Assembly (NCBI GenBank): GCA_947496465.1
Contig: CANMCX010000001.1
Coordinates: forward strand, 248,001 to 312,000
Length of the DNA stretch: 64,000 nt
From: Marinifilum_A sediminis
GTDB lineage: Bacteria; Bacteroidota; Bacteroidia; Bacteroidales; Marinifilaceae
Direction: 5' to 3'
The notes below the pieces were generated by a model. That model saw only the letters and a program-made list of their open reading frames with translations, was not told where the DNA came from and did not search any database. This document shows positions 1 to 8,446 of the stretch, one piece after another. Each line of letters starts with the position of its first letter. The first letter of the stretch is position 1. Position numbers and translations under genes: made by a program.

Positions 1-29
1 TAAGGATTTACAAGTAAACAATAGACAGA

Positions 30-2711
30 ATGAATTATATTTTAGCAAACATTAACAAGAAGATTAAATTACAGAAAACTTTACAGAAAAAACATGAACT
101 TAAAGTTTTGTATCAGTCTAAAATTGAATTTTATTTAACTTTATTTCTTGGATACTTGTGGAATAAGAATTTAAATAATTTACCTGATAACGAGAAAGAA
201 TTCATAATCAATTGCATTTTAAAACCTTCTATCGGTAGTGTTGTAAATTTATTAAGAAAACTTGATAATAAACCGGAACTTTTTGGAAACAAAAAATTAA
301 AGAAATTTCAAGCTGCTATAAATGAATACCCTAAAGTTCGAAATTCTAGAATTGGTCATGGTTATTCTTATGAAGATGATATTGATGACATATTGAGTGT
401 GTTAGAAACTTTAATCGAAAATATTGAACAGGCACAAATCGAAATATTCAATGATTCAGATATAATTCTAGTTTTAGGTCAAAACAATGGAATTTATCAG
501 GGTATTAATTTCAAGGCAGATGGTAGTGATTATTCTTTATGGACTTGTCCAACACAACTAGGGGAATTTAAAACTGGTGATTGTTATTTATTGGACTCAA
601 ATAATGATTATTTCCGTTTGTCCCCATTTATAAGAATAAATGAGGAAGGAGAGTGTTATATATTTTCCTCTATAGATGAAAAATTAACAGGTCGAACTAA
701 GTTTAATAAACTGTTAAAAACTGAAGTTCTAAATATAGACCTTCCTGAGTTTGCCAATATAGTTGTAAGCCAAGATAATTATAAAAAGAAGTCTGGTAAT
801 GGTACAATAATAAATATATATGAAAACAATTATAAAGAATATATTGAAGTAGGTATTACAGACCATATTATAAAATTCTTAAGTAAAAATAAGTCATCTG
901 TCTTTGCAACTCTTTGGGGTCATGGAGGTGTAGGAAAAACTGCTTCTATTCAGAATGCATGTGATATTTTATGTAATCGTGAGAATAAGATTTTTGACTA
1001 TGTTTTATTTCTGTCTGCAAAAGATAGATTTTATAATTATTATAAAGGTAGAATAGAAGATATTGAGGATAGCATTTCATCACTAGAACAAATTATAAGG
1101 TATACTAATAGAATAGTTTATAATGAAGAATCCCCAGATGAAACAAAAATACTTTCATATGATGGAAAACTTTTAATGATTATTGATGACTTTGAAACTT
1201 TCTCAAAGACAGAAAAAGAGAATGTTACAAATTTCATCAAGAGACTCGACATAAATAAACATAAAGTTATTATAACAACAAGAGCAGCAACTCTAATAAC
1301 TGGTGAAGAAATTAAAACAGGAGAACTAGATGTTGATCAGACTATTGTATTTCTAAAAAAAGCTCTTGAAGTTGAACTTTCAGTTCATGTTTCAGAAAGT
1401 TTTTCAAAAGAATTAAAGAAGCGTTCATTCCAAGAAAAAATACATGAAATAACCTCTGGACGTCCATTATTTATTCTCCAATTTGCAATTTTACTTGCTC
1501 AGAAATCTGATTTAGAGGCAGCTATGCTGTGTGAAATAAATAAATCCGAAGCAGCTAAGAATTTTCTTTACAATAGAATTTATGATTACTTATCATTAGA
1601 AGCTAAAAATCTATTTTTGGCGGTTAGCTTACTTGTTAGTGAGGATGATCTGACAGGATTGCTTGAAAATCTAAAATTCATTGTAAATAGAGAAGATCAG
1701 GAAGATGAATTTCAACTTTCACTAAATGAATTGATTAAACTGAAAATATTAGTTGTAGAGGATAAGTTTTTTCGTGTATATTCGTCAGAGGTATACAGAA
1801 TAATGAAAGAACATTATGAGAATAAAGGTGAGGAATATGATGGTAATATTACTAATCGTTTTAATCTAATAAATAATGATAGAAGTGTCGGTACAGAAAT
1901 GGCTCTTTTAGAACATGCTGATTCTAGTCGTTTATTAAGTGATGAAGCTGAAATAGAAAATAATTATAAACATATTCTTAAAAGAGAAAAAAGTCCATTA
2001 TCCATAAAGTTAAAAGCTCTAATAAACTTCGCAACTTATCTAGTTTCTTCAAAAGGTAAGTCAGAGAAAGCATTAAAATTATTTGAAGATCACTCTCATA
2101 TTTTATCCAAATCACCAGAGTATATTAGTAAATATTCATCATTTGCTTGGTCTAGTGGAGATAGAGACAATAGATATAAAGCAGTAGATATAATTATTGG
2201 TTATTTGAAGTCTAGACCACGTATTTCTACTGAAATATATTTAGAATTTTTAGGTAATCTTATGACCTATTTATCGATTCTTGTTGTTAACGAAAGAGAC
2301 GAACTTAAAACACAAAAAAGATTTAAAGAGGTGACAACAGAAGAATATCGCATAATTTATGATGAACAACGAATTCGTTTCTTTGAAATTTATAAGTATC
2401 CTGGTATGCGTCTATTTAATTTGATTAAGGAAACTAGTTTAAAAACTCTAACTCCAAATTGCCGTAATTATGTTCTTGATGGATTAACTCACTTTATTGA
2501 AATTTGTATTCGCACGAATAATTGGCAACAAGGGAAAGAGGTTTGTGAAAAGGTTTTTGAAGAATTGACAGAGAATTATCATAAACCTTTCGTATTTAAA
2601 TATTCAAGAATTGAATCACTAGAAAAACCAGAAGAAAAAATAAATCCATTCGAACGAATGGCTGAATCGGATTTAGCCATTAAACTTAAGATGGCGCTCG
2701 AAACAAAATAA
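30..2711 (+). CDS. HEPN-STAND NTPase, candidate antiviral or stress-response protein
   Basis: An 893-residue protein with three parts. The N-terminal helical region (about 1-140) carries R104-N105 and H110, an Rx5H pair that fits the Rx4-6H motif of HEPN ribonucleases. The centre is a STAND/NB-ARC-like P-loop NTPase: Walker A GHGGVGKT (297-304), Walker B LLMIIDDFE (381-389), a sensor-like IITTR (414-418) and a GRPL motif (477-480) like the GLPL of NB-ARC proteins. The C-terminal 300 or so residues look helical and TPR-like, the usual sensor part of STAND proteins. There is no signal peptide, so it is cytoplasmic. By family knowledge, ligand binding to the C-terminal sensor would oligomerise the NTPase and activate the effector domain. 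By eye the gene is far richer in A/T than its neighbours, which suggests transfer. A role in phage defence is inference. No second defence gene is visible; the left flank lies outside the window. The NTPase call is secure, the HEPN call moderate. Confidence 0.75.
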   Translation: MNYILANINKKIKLQKTLQKKHELKVLYQSKIEFYLTLFLGYLWNKNLNNLPDNEKEFIINCILKPSIGSVVNLLRKLDNKPELFGNKKLKKFQAAINEYPKVRNSRIGHGYSYEDDIDDILSVLETLIENIEQAQIEIFNDSDIILVLGQNNGIYQGINFKADGSDYSLWTCPTQLGEFKTGDCYLLDSNNDYFRLSPFIRINEEGECYIFSSIDEKLTGRTKFNKLLKTEVLNIDLPEFANIVVSQDNYKKKSGNGTIINIYENNYKEYIEVGITDHIIKFLSKNKSSVFATLWGHGGVGKTASIQNACDILCNRENKIFDYVLFLSAKDRFYNYYKGRIEDIEDSISSLEQIIRYTNRIVYNEESPDETKILSYDGKLLMIIDDFETFSKTEKENVTNFIKRLDINKHKVIITTRAATLITGEEIKTGELDVDQTIVFLKKALEVELSVHVSESFSKELKKRSFQEKIHEITSGRPLFILQFAILLAQKSDLEAAMLCEINKSEAAKNFLYNRIYDYLSLEAKNLFLAVSLLVSEDDLTGLLENLKFIVNREDQEDEFQLSLNELIKLKILVVEDKFFRVYSSEVYRIMKEHYENKGEEYDGNITNRFNLINNDRSVGTEMALLEHADSSRLLSDEAEIENNYKHILKREKSPLSIKLKALINFATYLVSSKGKSEKALKLFEDHSHILSKSPEYISKYSSFAWSSGDRDNRYKAVDIIIGYLKSRPRISTEIYLEFLGNLMTYLSILVVNERDELKTQKRFKEVTTEEYRIIYDEQRIRFFEIYKYPGMRLFNLIKETSLKTLTPNCRNYVLDGLTHFIEICIRTNNWQQGKEVCEKVFEELTENYHKPFVFKYSRIESLEKPEEKINPFERMAESDLAIKLKMALETK

Positions 2712-2823
2712 GAAGACCCTAACATTTTGTATGAGCAATGGCAAGTAATGTGCAAATTATCAAAGTTTGAACAGAAATTACCACGCCATCTGTAACTACT
2801 CATCCAATTTGTCGTTCCAAACT

Positions 2824-2849
2824 AAAGACCTCCCATCCGAGGTCTTTTT
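2824..2849 (+). terminator. Rho-independent terminator after the STAND gene
   Basis: A perfect 9-bp stem AAAGACCTC / GAGGTCTTT with loop CCATCC, followed by a short T run, 113 bases after the stop codon of the STAND gene. Confidence 0.75.
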
Positions 2850-3035
2850 CATTTCCCATAATTTCACCGTCACTTTCATCCACTTGGTCGATAAAGTCGT
2901 CCTGTTTGTATTTTTTTTTACTGTTCAGCTCAACTTGACAGGCAAATTATTTTTATAGTAAACAAAAAGGACTTAAATTAAATACTGTTTTATGAGATAT
3001 TTCTCTTTATGAGGGAATTGAATAAAATAAGGTAA

Positions 3036-3103
3036 CCCATCGGCTGGTCATCAACCGGGTTTTGAACTTTGGACAGTCACTCTTGGAAGATGAGGCCGAT
3101 GGG
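3036..3103. other. Long imperfect stem in a 541-bp intergenic gap
   Basis: The gap 2712-3252 holds no credible gene. Within it CCCATCGGC (3036-3044) pairs perfectly with GCCGATGGG (3095-3103). A second helix TCATC (3048-3052) / GATGA (3089-3093) continues inward after a small internal loop, leaving a 36-base loop. The arms are much more GC-rich than the surroundings. It could be a structured RNA, an element end or a recombination site; nothing in the sequence decides which. Confidence 0.4.
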
Positions 3104-3252
3104 CCCTTGCAATTTAACCTAAATATGCAGTATTTAAATGATCTCAGGTACAATTTATTCCCAAAGGTCGGTTTCTTTTGATCAAGCGATTTTTTTGAAT
3201 AGTTACAGACAATTGTTCGAGACGAATATTGCTATTTTAAAAGTACATTGAT

Positions 3253-3636
3253 ATGTCAATAGATTATAAAGTTATGGAAAAAGGCCAACCCGGAGTAGTA
3301 GGTGGTGGCGTTAAAAAATTCTATGCTCAAATTGTAAATGGTAAAGAAGCTACTATTGATGAGATTGTAGATGATATTGAAAAATTTAGTGCATTATCCG
3401 AAGCAGATATCCGAGGTGTTATTATTGCTCTTGAAAACGAAATTCAGAACAAGTTGGCACAAGGTAGAATCGTTCGACTGGAAAAGATTGGTAGCCTATA
3501 CCCATCAATCAGTAGTAAAGGCGAAGATACTGCCGATAAGGTAAGCGCTGCTTCTATTAAAAAGGTAGGCGTAAATTACCGCGCTGGGACTCGTATTTTA
3601 AAGAGTATAAAAGATGCTGGATTTCACAAAATCTAG
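3253..3636 (+). CDS. HU-family DNA-binding protein, HU-HIG type
   Basis: A 127-residue basic protein of the HU/IHF superfamily in its Bacteroidota-specific form (HU-HIG domain). It starts with a short extension (about residues 1-20, containing GVVGGGVKKFYAQ), followed by the helical HU body and the G-R-I-V-R-L-E-K-I-G-S-L beta-arm region near residues 75-86 that is typical of the family. The C-terminal residues (about 100-127) replace the long basic arm of classical HU. It probably binds double-stranded DNA without strict sequence specificity and helps to shape the nucleoid; this is family knowledge. It stands alone between two intergenic gaps with dyad-symmetric sequences. Confidence 0.85.
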   Translation: MSIDYKVMEKGQPGVVGGGVKKFYAQIVNGKEATIDEIVDDIEKFSALSEADIRGVIIALENEIQNKLAQGRIVRLEKIGSLYPSISSKGEDTADKVSAASIKKVGVNYRAGTRILKSIKDAGFHKI

Positions 3637-3688
3637 TCCCAGGCAAAAACCTTCTGTACTTTGACACAAAACCACCTTAGGTTTCACT

Positions 3689-3708
3689 CAAAAGCACGCG
3701 TGCTTTTG
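3689..3708. repeat. Perfect 20-bp palindrome downstream of the HU gene
   Basis: CAAAAGCACGCGTGCTTTTG reads the same on both strands. It lies 53 bases after the HU stop codon. As RNA it would form an 8-bp stem with a CGCG loop; as DNA it is a symmetric protein site. There is no T run on the plus strand, so a simple terminator is not certain. Confidence 0.5.
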
Positions 3709-3746
3709 CCAATCATTTTGTTTTCGTCTGTAACAAACAAAAAAGT

Positions 3747-3775
3747 AAGGGATTTCTAATCAGGAATCCCTTTAA
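3747..3775. terminator. Probable bidirectional terminator between convergent genes
   Basis: AAGGGATT (3747-3754) pairs with AATCCCTT (3765-3772) between the convergent HU gene (plus) and the small secreted protein gene (minus). T-rich sequence follows only weakly on either side. Confidence 0.5.
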
Positions 3776-3819
3776 ATTTGAACATCTTATTCACTTCATT
3801 CTCTAGGATCAACATTTAC

Positions 3820-4254
3820 CTACCGTCGATCTACATAAAAAGTAAGAATAGCATGTGATGATATCCCATTCTCATCGAGAACTTGCGTGTGGAATTTGTA
3901 ATTGCCCGGTATGGCATTTCCATTTACAACTAATTTTAAGGATACAATAACTTCCTCCTTATTGCAAAGGATAGTTTCATTTGTAAAAATCTCTTGTAAG
4001 GAAGAGGAAAAATACTTGCTGCAATTTAGCTCTGAAAGTCCACCCTTCTCTAAATGCATTTGATAAGTACTTATTTTTTGATTGCCTGTAAGTAATATTT
4101 TAAGGTTTAGGCTATCGTTTGGGTGAACGATGTTAAAAGGCATTGGACTTAGAAACTGTATGGTATTTTCGCTTGTTTGCCTCTGTTTTTTGGCTTTCCC
4201 AGCTAGTACTACAGTTGTAAAAAGTACCATTCCTACTAGTAGAATATACTTCAT
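3820..4254 (-). CDS. Small secreted protein with an Ig-like fold, function unknown
   Basis: A 144-residue protein with a hydrophobic N-terminus (residues 4-19) and no lipobox Cys, so it is probably released to the periplasm or exported by a signal peptidase I signal. The remaining 120 residues show alternating hydrophobic strands and end with P-G-N-Y-K-F-H-T-Q-V-L-D-E-N-G. That ending is typical of the last strands of Ig-like or DUF4625-like domains found in Bacteroidota surface proteins. Two cysteines (in NCSKY and LCNKE) could form a disulfide. The gene is monocistronic, with gaps on both sides. I do not recognise a specific family. Confidence 0.55.
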   Translation of the reverse strand: MKYILLVGMVLFTTVVLAGKAKKQRQTSENTIQFLSPMPFNIVHPNDSLNLKILLTGNQKISTYQMHLEKGGLSELNCSKYFSSSLQEIFTNETILCNKEEVIVSLKLVVNGNAIPGNYKFHTQVLDENGISSHAILTFYVDRR

Positions 4255-4793
4255 GTTGGGTTATTTAGGTTATAAGTTAGGTTGAGTATTAAAGGTAGTA
4301 AAAAAAAAGAGCAGAGCACGAGCAATCGGGGTTGATTTTACTCGTAGCGCTCCACCCTTTTCATTGTATAATTAATACCAAAATGAGACATGCTATTATC
4401 TTATTTTAGTGCCTTTGCTCCCAATTCCATACTGAATTGGAGTCATATCTTAAACCAAAAAGAGTTCACTCTATAATGGGAATTCCTATTTTCATTATCA
4501 ATTGTAGTGCTTATTCCTTTACAAATTCATACCAATTGAAAAAACAAAATCTTCTTTTGAAATGAACCTCTAATTTCAAGACAAACAACACTATCCTATT
4601 GATTTACTTTAAGTTCAGATTAACTCAACAATTTCAAATAAGGCAATAAGTATCTATATCAGGTGTATCTTACCTAAAAACAGATGTATTTTTTAATGTA
4701 AAAAGAGAAGATCAAGGGCAACCAGGAACAATAAGATTGCCCTTGAATTTCAGAGTATACTCATATAACGAGACAATGAGTTATATGTGTAAT
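4255..4793. other. Intergenic region without a recognisable gene
   Basis: This 539-bp AT-rich gap lies upstream of the small secreted protein gene and downstream of the lipoprotein gene, both on the minus strand. It holds a small hairpin CCAATTC/GAATTGG (4421-4440) and the terminator at 4713-4745. No open frame with a plausible start or family resemblance was seen on either strand. Confidence 0.6.
4713..4745 (-). terminator. Terminator at the end of the GH18 locus
   Basis: A perfect 9-bp stem CAAGGGCAA (4713-4721) / TTGCCCTTG (4737-4745). On the minus strand it is followed by CTTCTCTTTTT. It lies 49 bases past the stop codon of the lipoprotein gene and probably ends the whole minus-strand utilisation locus. 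Confidence 0.7.
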
Positions 4794-5756
4794 TTAAAGG
4801 TTAATATTCTGACACAAATGACCGAAATTCAACTTCTCATCTTTTATGTAGGAGTACACAGCCCAGACCTTATTGCCATCGTTTTTGATGATTTCAACAG
4901 TAACAGACTCTTTTAAGGTAATGCCTGCAAAGTAAAGATCAATGTCTAATACTCCATCAGATTTAACCCCAACCGACTTGTCGCCAGTGAAAAACAACTT
5001 ATAGTAATAGCCATAACTACTATTCAATCCAATCATGGTCATTCCATCAACATACGAGCTTTCTTCACTTAAATAATACTCGTGCATATCATTGGTGTTG
5101 AAAATATAACGACTCTCTTCATTCGCCATAATCTCTTCCAATTCTTTAGCATCGTAAGGAATCGTAGTAGAGCTGATTGTTACCGGAATATCCAATGTCA
5201 ATCCATAAGAATCCGTTAAGGTAATTGTTGCTTCTCCTTTTTTAGTCGCCACAAGTACAATTTCACTGTCATTTTCAATTGTTGCCGAAACGATTTCACT
5301 TTCGGTGCTCACTTCATAATCTCCATTCCCTTTTGTAATCGGAATTCTCATGGTTTTAGGATGTCCCAAAGGCATTTTAACCATAATTTCAGTCGACTCC
5401 ACTTCAAGCACATCGTAAAAAGCCACTACATTTAATTCCTTGTATTGACTATTTTTATCTGAGATAATTATCGAAGTTCGTCCTCTTGACAAAGCACTTA
5501 AGGTAAGAACATTGTCTGCAAGTTCAACCGATACAACATCCGGATCTGAAGAAAAAGCATGATATTCTCCTCCTCCTTGTGTAATTTTTACATTCCCGGT
5601 ATTGTCCACTTTCACATCTACCGTAGATTTCTCAAGAATCAATTCGCTTACTTCCTCTGTTGGCAGAATATCATTATCATCGTCGTCGTCGCAGGCAGTA
5701 AAGCCCAAAGGCAAAACCATCACCAGCAAATACAACAGTTTATTTCGTAATTTCAT
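4794..5756 (-). CDS. Surface lipoprotein with Ig-like (BIG2-type) repeats
   Basis: A 320-residue lipoprotein. The signal peptide ends in a lipobox, FTAC (Cys at residue 22), followed at once by an acidic run DDDDDND, which in Bacteroidota usually directs lipoproteins to the cell surface. Two consecutive beta-rich domains (about 40-110 and 115-195) carry the T-x-I-x-D-x-x-G pattern of bacterial Ig-like (BIG2) modules. The last 120 residues form a separate domain with no match I recognise. It is the last gene of the minus-strand GH18 locus, 112 bp after the GH18 gene and behind a hairpin that may reduce its expression. A glycan-binding accessory role is inferred from position only. This member is extra compared with the core order known from Bacteroides. 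Confidence 0.6.
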   Translation of the reverse strand: MKLRNKLLYLLVMVLPLGFTACDDDDDNDILPTEEVSELILEKSTVDVKVDNTGNVKITQGGGEYHAFSSDPDVVSVELADNVLTLSALSRGRTSIIISDKNSQYKELNVVAFYDVLEVESTEIMVKMPLGHPKTMRIPITKGNGDYEVSTESEIVSATIENDSEIVLVATKKGEATITLTDSYGLTLDIPVTISSTTIPYDAKELEEIMANEESRYIFNTNDMHEYYLSEESSYVDGMTMIGLNSSYGYYYKLFFTGDKSVGVKSDGVLDIDLYFAGITLKESVTVEIIKNDGNKVWAVYSYIKDEKLNFGHLCQNINL

Positions 5757-5788
5757 CTGTTTCAGTTTTATTATTAAATTTTAAAGCC

Positions 5789-5812
5789 TCTCCCGATATT
5801 GTTCCCGGGAGA
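5789..5812 (-). terminator. Hairpin between GH18 and lipoprotein genes, possible attenuator
   Basis: TCTCCCG (5789-5795) / CGGGAGA (5806-5812), followed on the minus strand by GGCTTTAAAATTT. A wider inverted repeat CTGGTA...TACCAG overlaps the 3' end of the GH18 gene. It could terminate part of the transcripts before the last lipoprotein gene. Confidence 0.45.
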
Positions 5813-5868
5813 ACACTTAAACAATTTCAACCTGGTAAAAAAGGAGATATCAAATCCCTTTTGTAATT

Positions 5869-7272
5869 CTACCAGTCTTTCTTAAATGGCTTTTCATCGT
5901 ACACCAATTCATCATCGAACAGCTTGTCGGCAATGCTTTCCATTGCTTGTTTCTGACGATCGAAATTGTCTCGGAACGGATCCATAGCAAAAATCATATG
6001 CGAGCCATAACCATCGTTACGCATGTTTTCCAAATTTGAATCAGCAGTCCAATAACCACGATTGAATTCCTGAGAATACAAAGCCATTCCTGATTTTGGC
6101 ATTCCCGGATAATTCGAGCTTAAATCTGAACTTCCACCGTAATCATGAATACCATAATCAACAAAAGTACCCGATTGCTGACCATCAATATCTGGCAAAG
6201 ATGATGTAGATCCATAAGCATAGGCACAAACCAATCGATCTGGCATAGCTTGTTTTACCTCGAAACAAAGACGAGAAGCTGCTGCCGATGATGGAGATAC
6301 AAATCCTACAGGAGCCGGGTTTTGATATGCTGAATACTCATCATCAACAAAGATTCCATCTAAGTGATAAGAGTCGCAAACCACTTTCAATTCCTGAGCA
6401 AAAACTCTTGCCGTTTCATCAGCTAAGTTCGATACTCCTGCACGGTCGTGATTTCCTAAGATACCCAGTACGATTTTCATTCCTCTGTCCTGCAAAGGCT
6501 TTAAATATTTCTCTCTGTTATCTAAAATGTGCTGAACATTAGGATTGTTGTATACATATACTTTACCCGTTTCGTTGTTGTAATTGATGTTGGCAGAGAA
6601 AAGAATAACAATATCGATTAATGGCTTCCCACTCTCTTTCAGTGTAAAACACAAGTTGTTCAATGGATTGGTATCATTCACCTCCATACAACTGATAATC
6701 TTTATTCCACTAGCCTTGTCAACCGTAGGAATCGTGCTTAAATCTTTCACAAAAATCAGATAAACCGATTCTTTTTCAGACAATTTAATGCTACCTGATT
6801 TTACTTCAACACGAACTGGAATTACATAGGTTTTCTGAGCACTTAAAGCATCGGATGTTGCAAATTGAACCAATGCTTTTCCAGACTTATTACTTCCCTT
6901 TTTCAATTGAAAGTCACTATTGAAACTTACCAATTCCTTAGGAAACAATTCATATTCTGTACTGTTTTCATCGTTGTAAGCATGAAGTACTTCCTCATCG
7001 AATTTCAAATTGGCTACCACATCGCTCTCCGCATTTTTTGAAGATGCCAAATACATTTCTGCCTGCCCCTGATTGCGAAACTCTACCATTGCGGTTCCAC
7101 GATTTCCTGCATTGTTTACAAGGTAAGCAATGGCATCGGAGCTTGTTGTGTATTGATTTTCATCAACACTTGTAACATCAATGCTATCATCGCAGGCAGT
7201 AAAAAAGCCCATCATTGCAATGGCAGCAGTAAGTATCACATTTCTTTTGAATGATATATTATATTTCATCAT
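5869..7272 (-). CDS. Glycoside hydrolase family 18, EndoH-type endo-beta-N-acetylglucosaminidase, with DUF1735 domain
   Basis: A 467-residue lipoprotein (lipobox FTAC). An N-terminal DUF1735-like beta domain (about 35-175) precedes a GH18 barrel. The barrel contains KIVLGILGNHD and the catalytic strand DGIFVDDEY (D305, D310, E312). This matches the EndoH-type pattern DGxDxDDEY except that the first inner Asp is Phe; the Asp/Glu pair needed for substrate-assisted catalysis is kept. It would cut the chitobiose core of N-glycans at the cell surface. I chose the ATG at 7272 (ATGATG after an A-rich stretch), which gives a normal signal peptide; an upstream ATG at 7305 would overlap the preceding gene by 8 bp. 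It follows a DUF1735/LamG lipoprotein, a GH18-like protein and SusD/SusC, the order known for the Bacteroides high-mannose N-glycan locus (EndoBT-3987 type). Exact linkage specificity cannot be read from sequence. Confidence 0.8.
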   Translation of the reverse strand: MMKYNISFKRNVILTAAIAMMGFFTACDDSIDVTSVDENQYTTSSDAIAYLVNNAGNRGTAMVEFRNQGQAEMYLASSKNAESDVVANLKFDEEVLHAYNDENSTEYELFPKELVSFNSDFQLKKGSNKSGKALVQFATSDALSAQKTYVIPVRVEVKSGSIKLSEKESVYLIFVKDLSTIPTVDKASGIKIISCMEVNDTNPLNNLCFTLKESGKPLIDIVILFSANINYNNETGKVYVYNNPNVQHILDNREKYLKPLQDRGMKIVLGILGNHDRAGVSNLADETARVFAQELKVVCDSYHLDGIFVDDEYSAYQNPAPVGFVSPSSAAASRLCFEVKQAMPDRLVCAYAYGSTSSLPDIDGQQSGTFVDYGIHDYGGSSDLSSNYPGMPKSGMALYSQEFNRGYWTADSNLENMRNDGYGSHMIFAMDPFRDNFDRQKQAMESIADKLFDDELVYDEKPFKKDW

Positions 7273-7297
7273 TTTTCTGTTATTAATTACACTTCCA

Positions 7298-8440
7298 TTA
7301 CTCACCCGGTGCAGGCAAAGTAACCGGAGTCCATCGTAAGGTAGAATTTGCTACTGCATTATTTCCATTTCCAGTATGATCTTGAACTGAAAGAGCTGAT
7401 TCATCATCAAATTTCCAGTAGGCAACCAAACCTTCCGAAGCTGGATCTACATAATATGGATTGGCTGCAATATCTTCCTTGCTGCGAACCACATTCCAAA
7501 TTCTACACTCCGAAATTTCCCCTGCCAGGTATCTTTCATCAGCCCATGAACGACCAATGCAGAATCCGCTTGTTCCACCTTGTCCAAGGTTCACATCACC
7601 TAAAGATTTGGTAGTTTCGGACTGCTTGCTTCCGTTCACGTAAACAATCATTTCTCCCGTAGCTGAATCGTAAGTTAAAGCAATGTGTACCCATTCGTTG
7701 GTTGGTAGACCTTTGTTAGAATCTCCATCAGGGAAATTACCATTACTTGTTGCTACCTGAATTTGATTGCTTGGAAATCCGGCATCTCCTAAACGAATTA
7801 AGAATTGTCCTTCGATCCCCATAACGGTACTAATCATTCTATCAAAATTGCTAATGCGAACTAAAGCTTCCATTGTCAGTTGAGACAAATTATTACAAAC
7901 ATCAGGGTTTGTCCAGTTCACAGTCAAATAGTTCTCTTCGATATCAGCTACCACATTAATTAAGGCAGCACCTTTAATCACATAATACAATGTTCTGGCA
8001 CTTTCCAACACTTCGATATCTTGGCTATCCATGCTTACAGGCAAAACATATACAATCTCCCGATCCAATTGACTCAAATCCTTAAACAGAACTTTTATCT
8101 CTTTCGAAAGAACATTACCAGCAGTAATACTTACCGTATTTTCAGGTAATGAATAGTTTTCAGCAGGTAGCATTTCTGCATTGTCGTAATAAGCTAAATT
8201 ATAAGTAGCTACCAATGCCGGATCAATGTTGTAATTCACAATAATATCCTGCATGCTTGGTTTTGCAATAGCAGCCTGAATGCTTTTTTCAACATCATTT
8301 ACTCCTGCTTTCACCAATAATTCGCTGGTTTTAGAAGAACTACTTACATATACTTTATTGTCGAAATCATCATCCGAGCCATCGCAGCCAAATGAAAAAA
8401 TCATTAAAAATAAAGCTGCATATAATATATAGTGTTTCAT
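7298..8440 (-). CDS. DUF1735 and LamG-domain surface lipoprotein, probable glycan-binding protein
   Basis: A 380-residue lipoprotein (lipobox FSFGC, then an acidic GSDDDFD stretch). Residues about 30-155 form a DUF1735 domain, common in Bacteroidota glycan-locus lipoproteins. The C-terminal 200 residues are a concanavalin A/LamG-like jelly-roll (LamG_3 type), recognisable by EWVHIALTYD, YVNG, the SECRIWN strand and GLVAYWKFD near the end. There are no catalytic residues. It probably sits on the cell surface and presents glycan to the SusC/SusD pair or to the GH18 enzyme encoded next. It is 6 bp downstream of the GH18-like gene, so it is co-transcribed. Confidence 0.75.
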   Translation of the reverse strand: MKHYILYAALFLMIFSFGCDGSDDDFDNKVYVSSSSKTSELLVKAGVNDVEKSIQAAIAKPSMQDIIVNYNIDPALVATYNLAYYDNAEMLPAENYSLPENTVSITAGNVLSKEIKVLFKDLSQLDREIVYVLPVSMDSQDIEVLESARTLYYVIKGAALINVVADIEENYLTVNWTNPDVCNNLSQLTMEALVRISNFDRMISTVMGIEGQFLIRLGDAGFPSNQIQVATSNGNFPDGDSNKGLPTNEWVHIALTYDSATGEMIVYVNGSKQSETTKSLGDVNLGQGGTSGFCIGRSWADERYLAGEISECRIWNVVRSKEDIAANPYYVDPASEGLVAYWKFDDESALSVQDHTGNGNNAVANSTLRWTPVTLPAPGE

Positions 8441-8446
8441 TTCAAT

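Noticed and set aside
30..3636. Multi-gene defence island
   Set aside because: Only one candidate defence gene is visible; the HU gene is an ordinary chromosomal type and the left flank lies outside the window.
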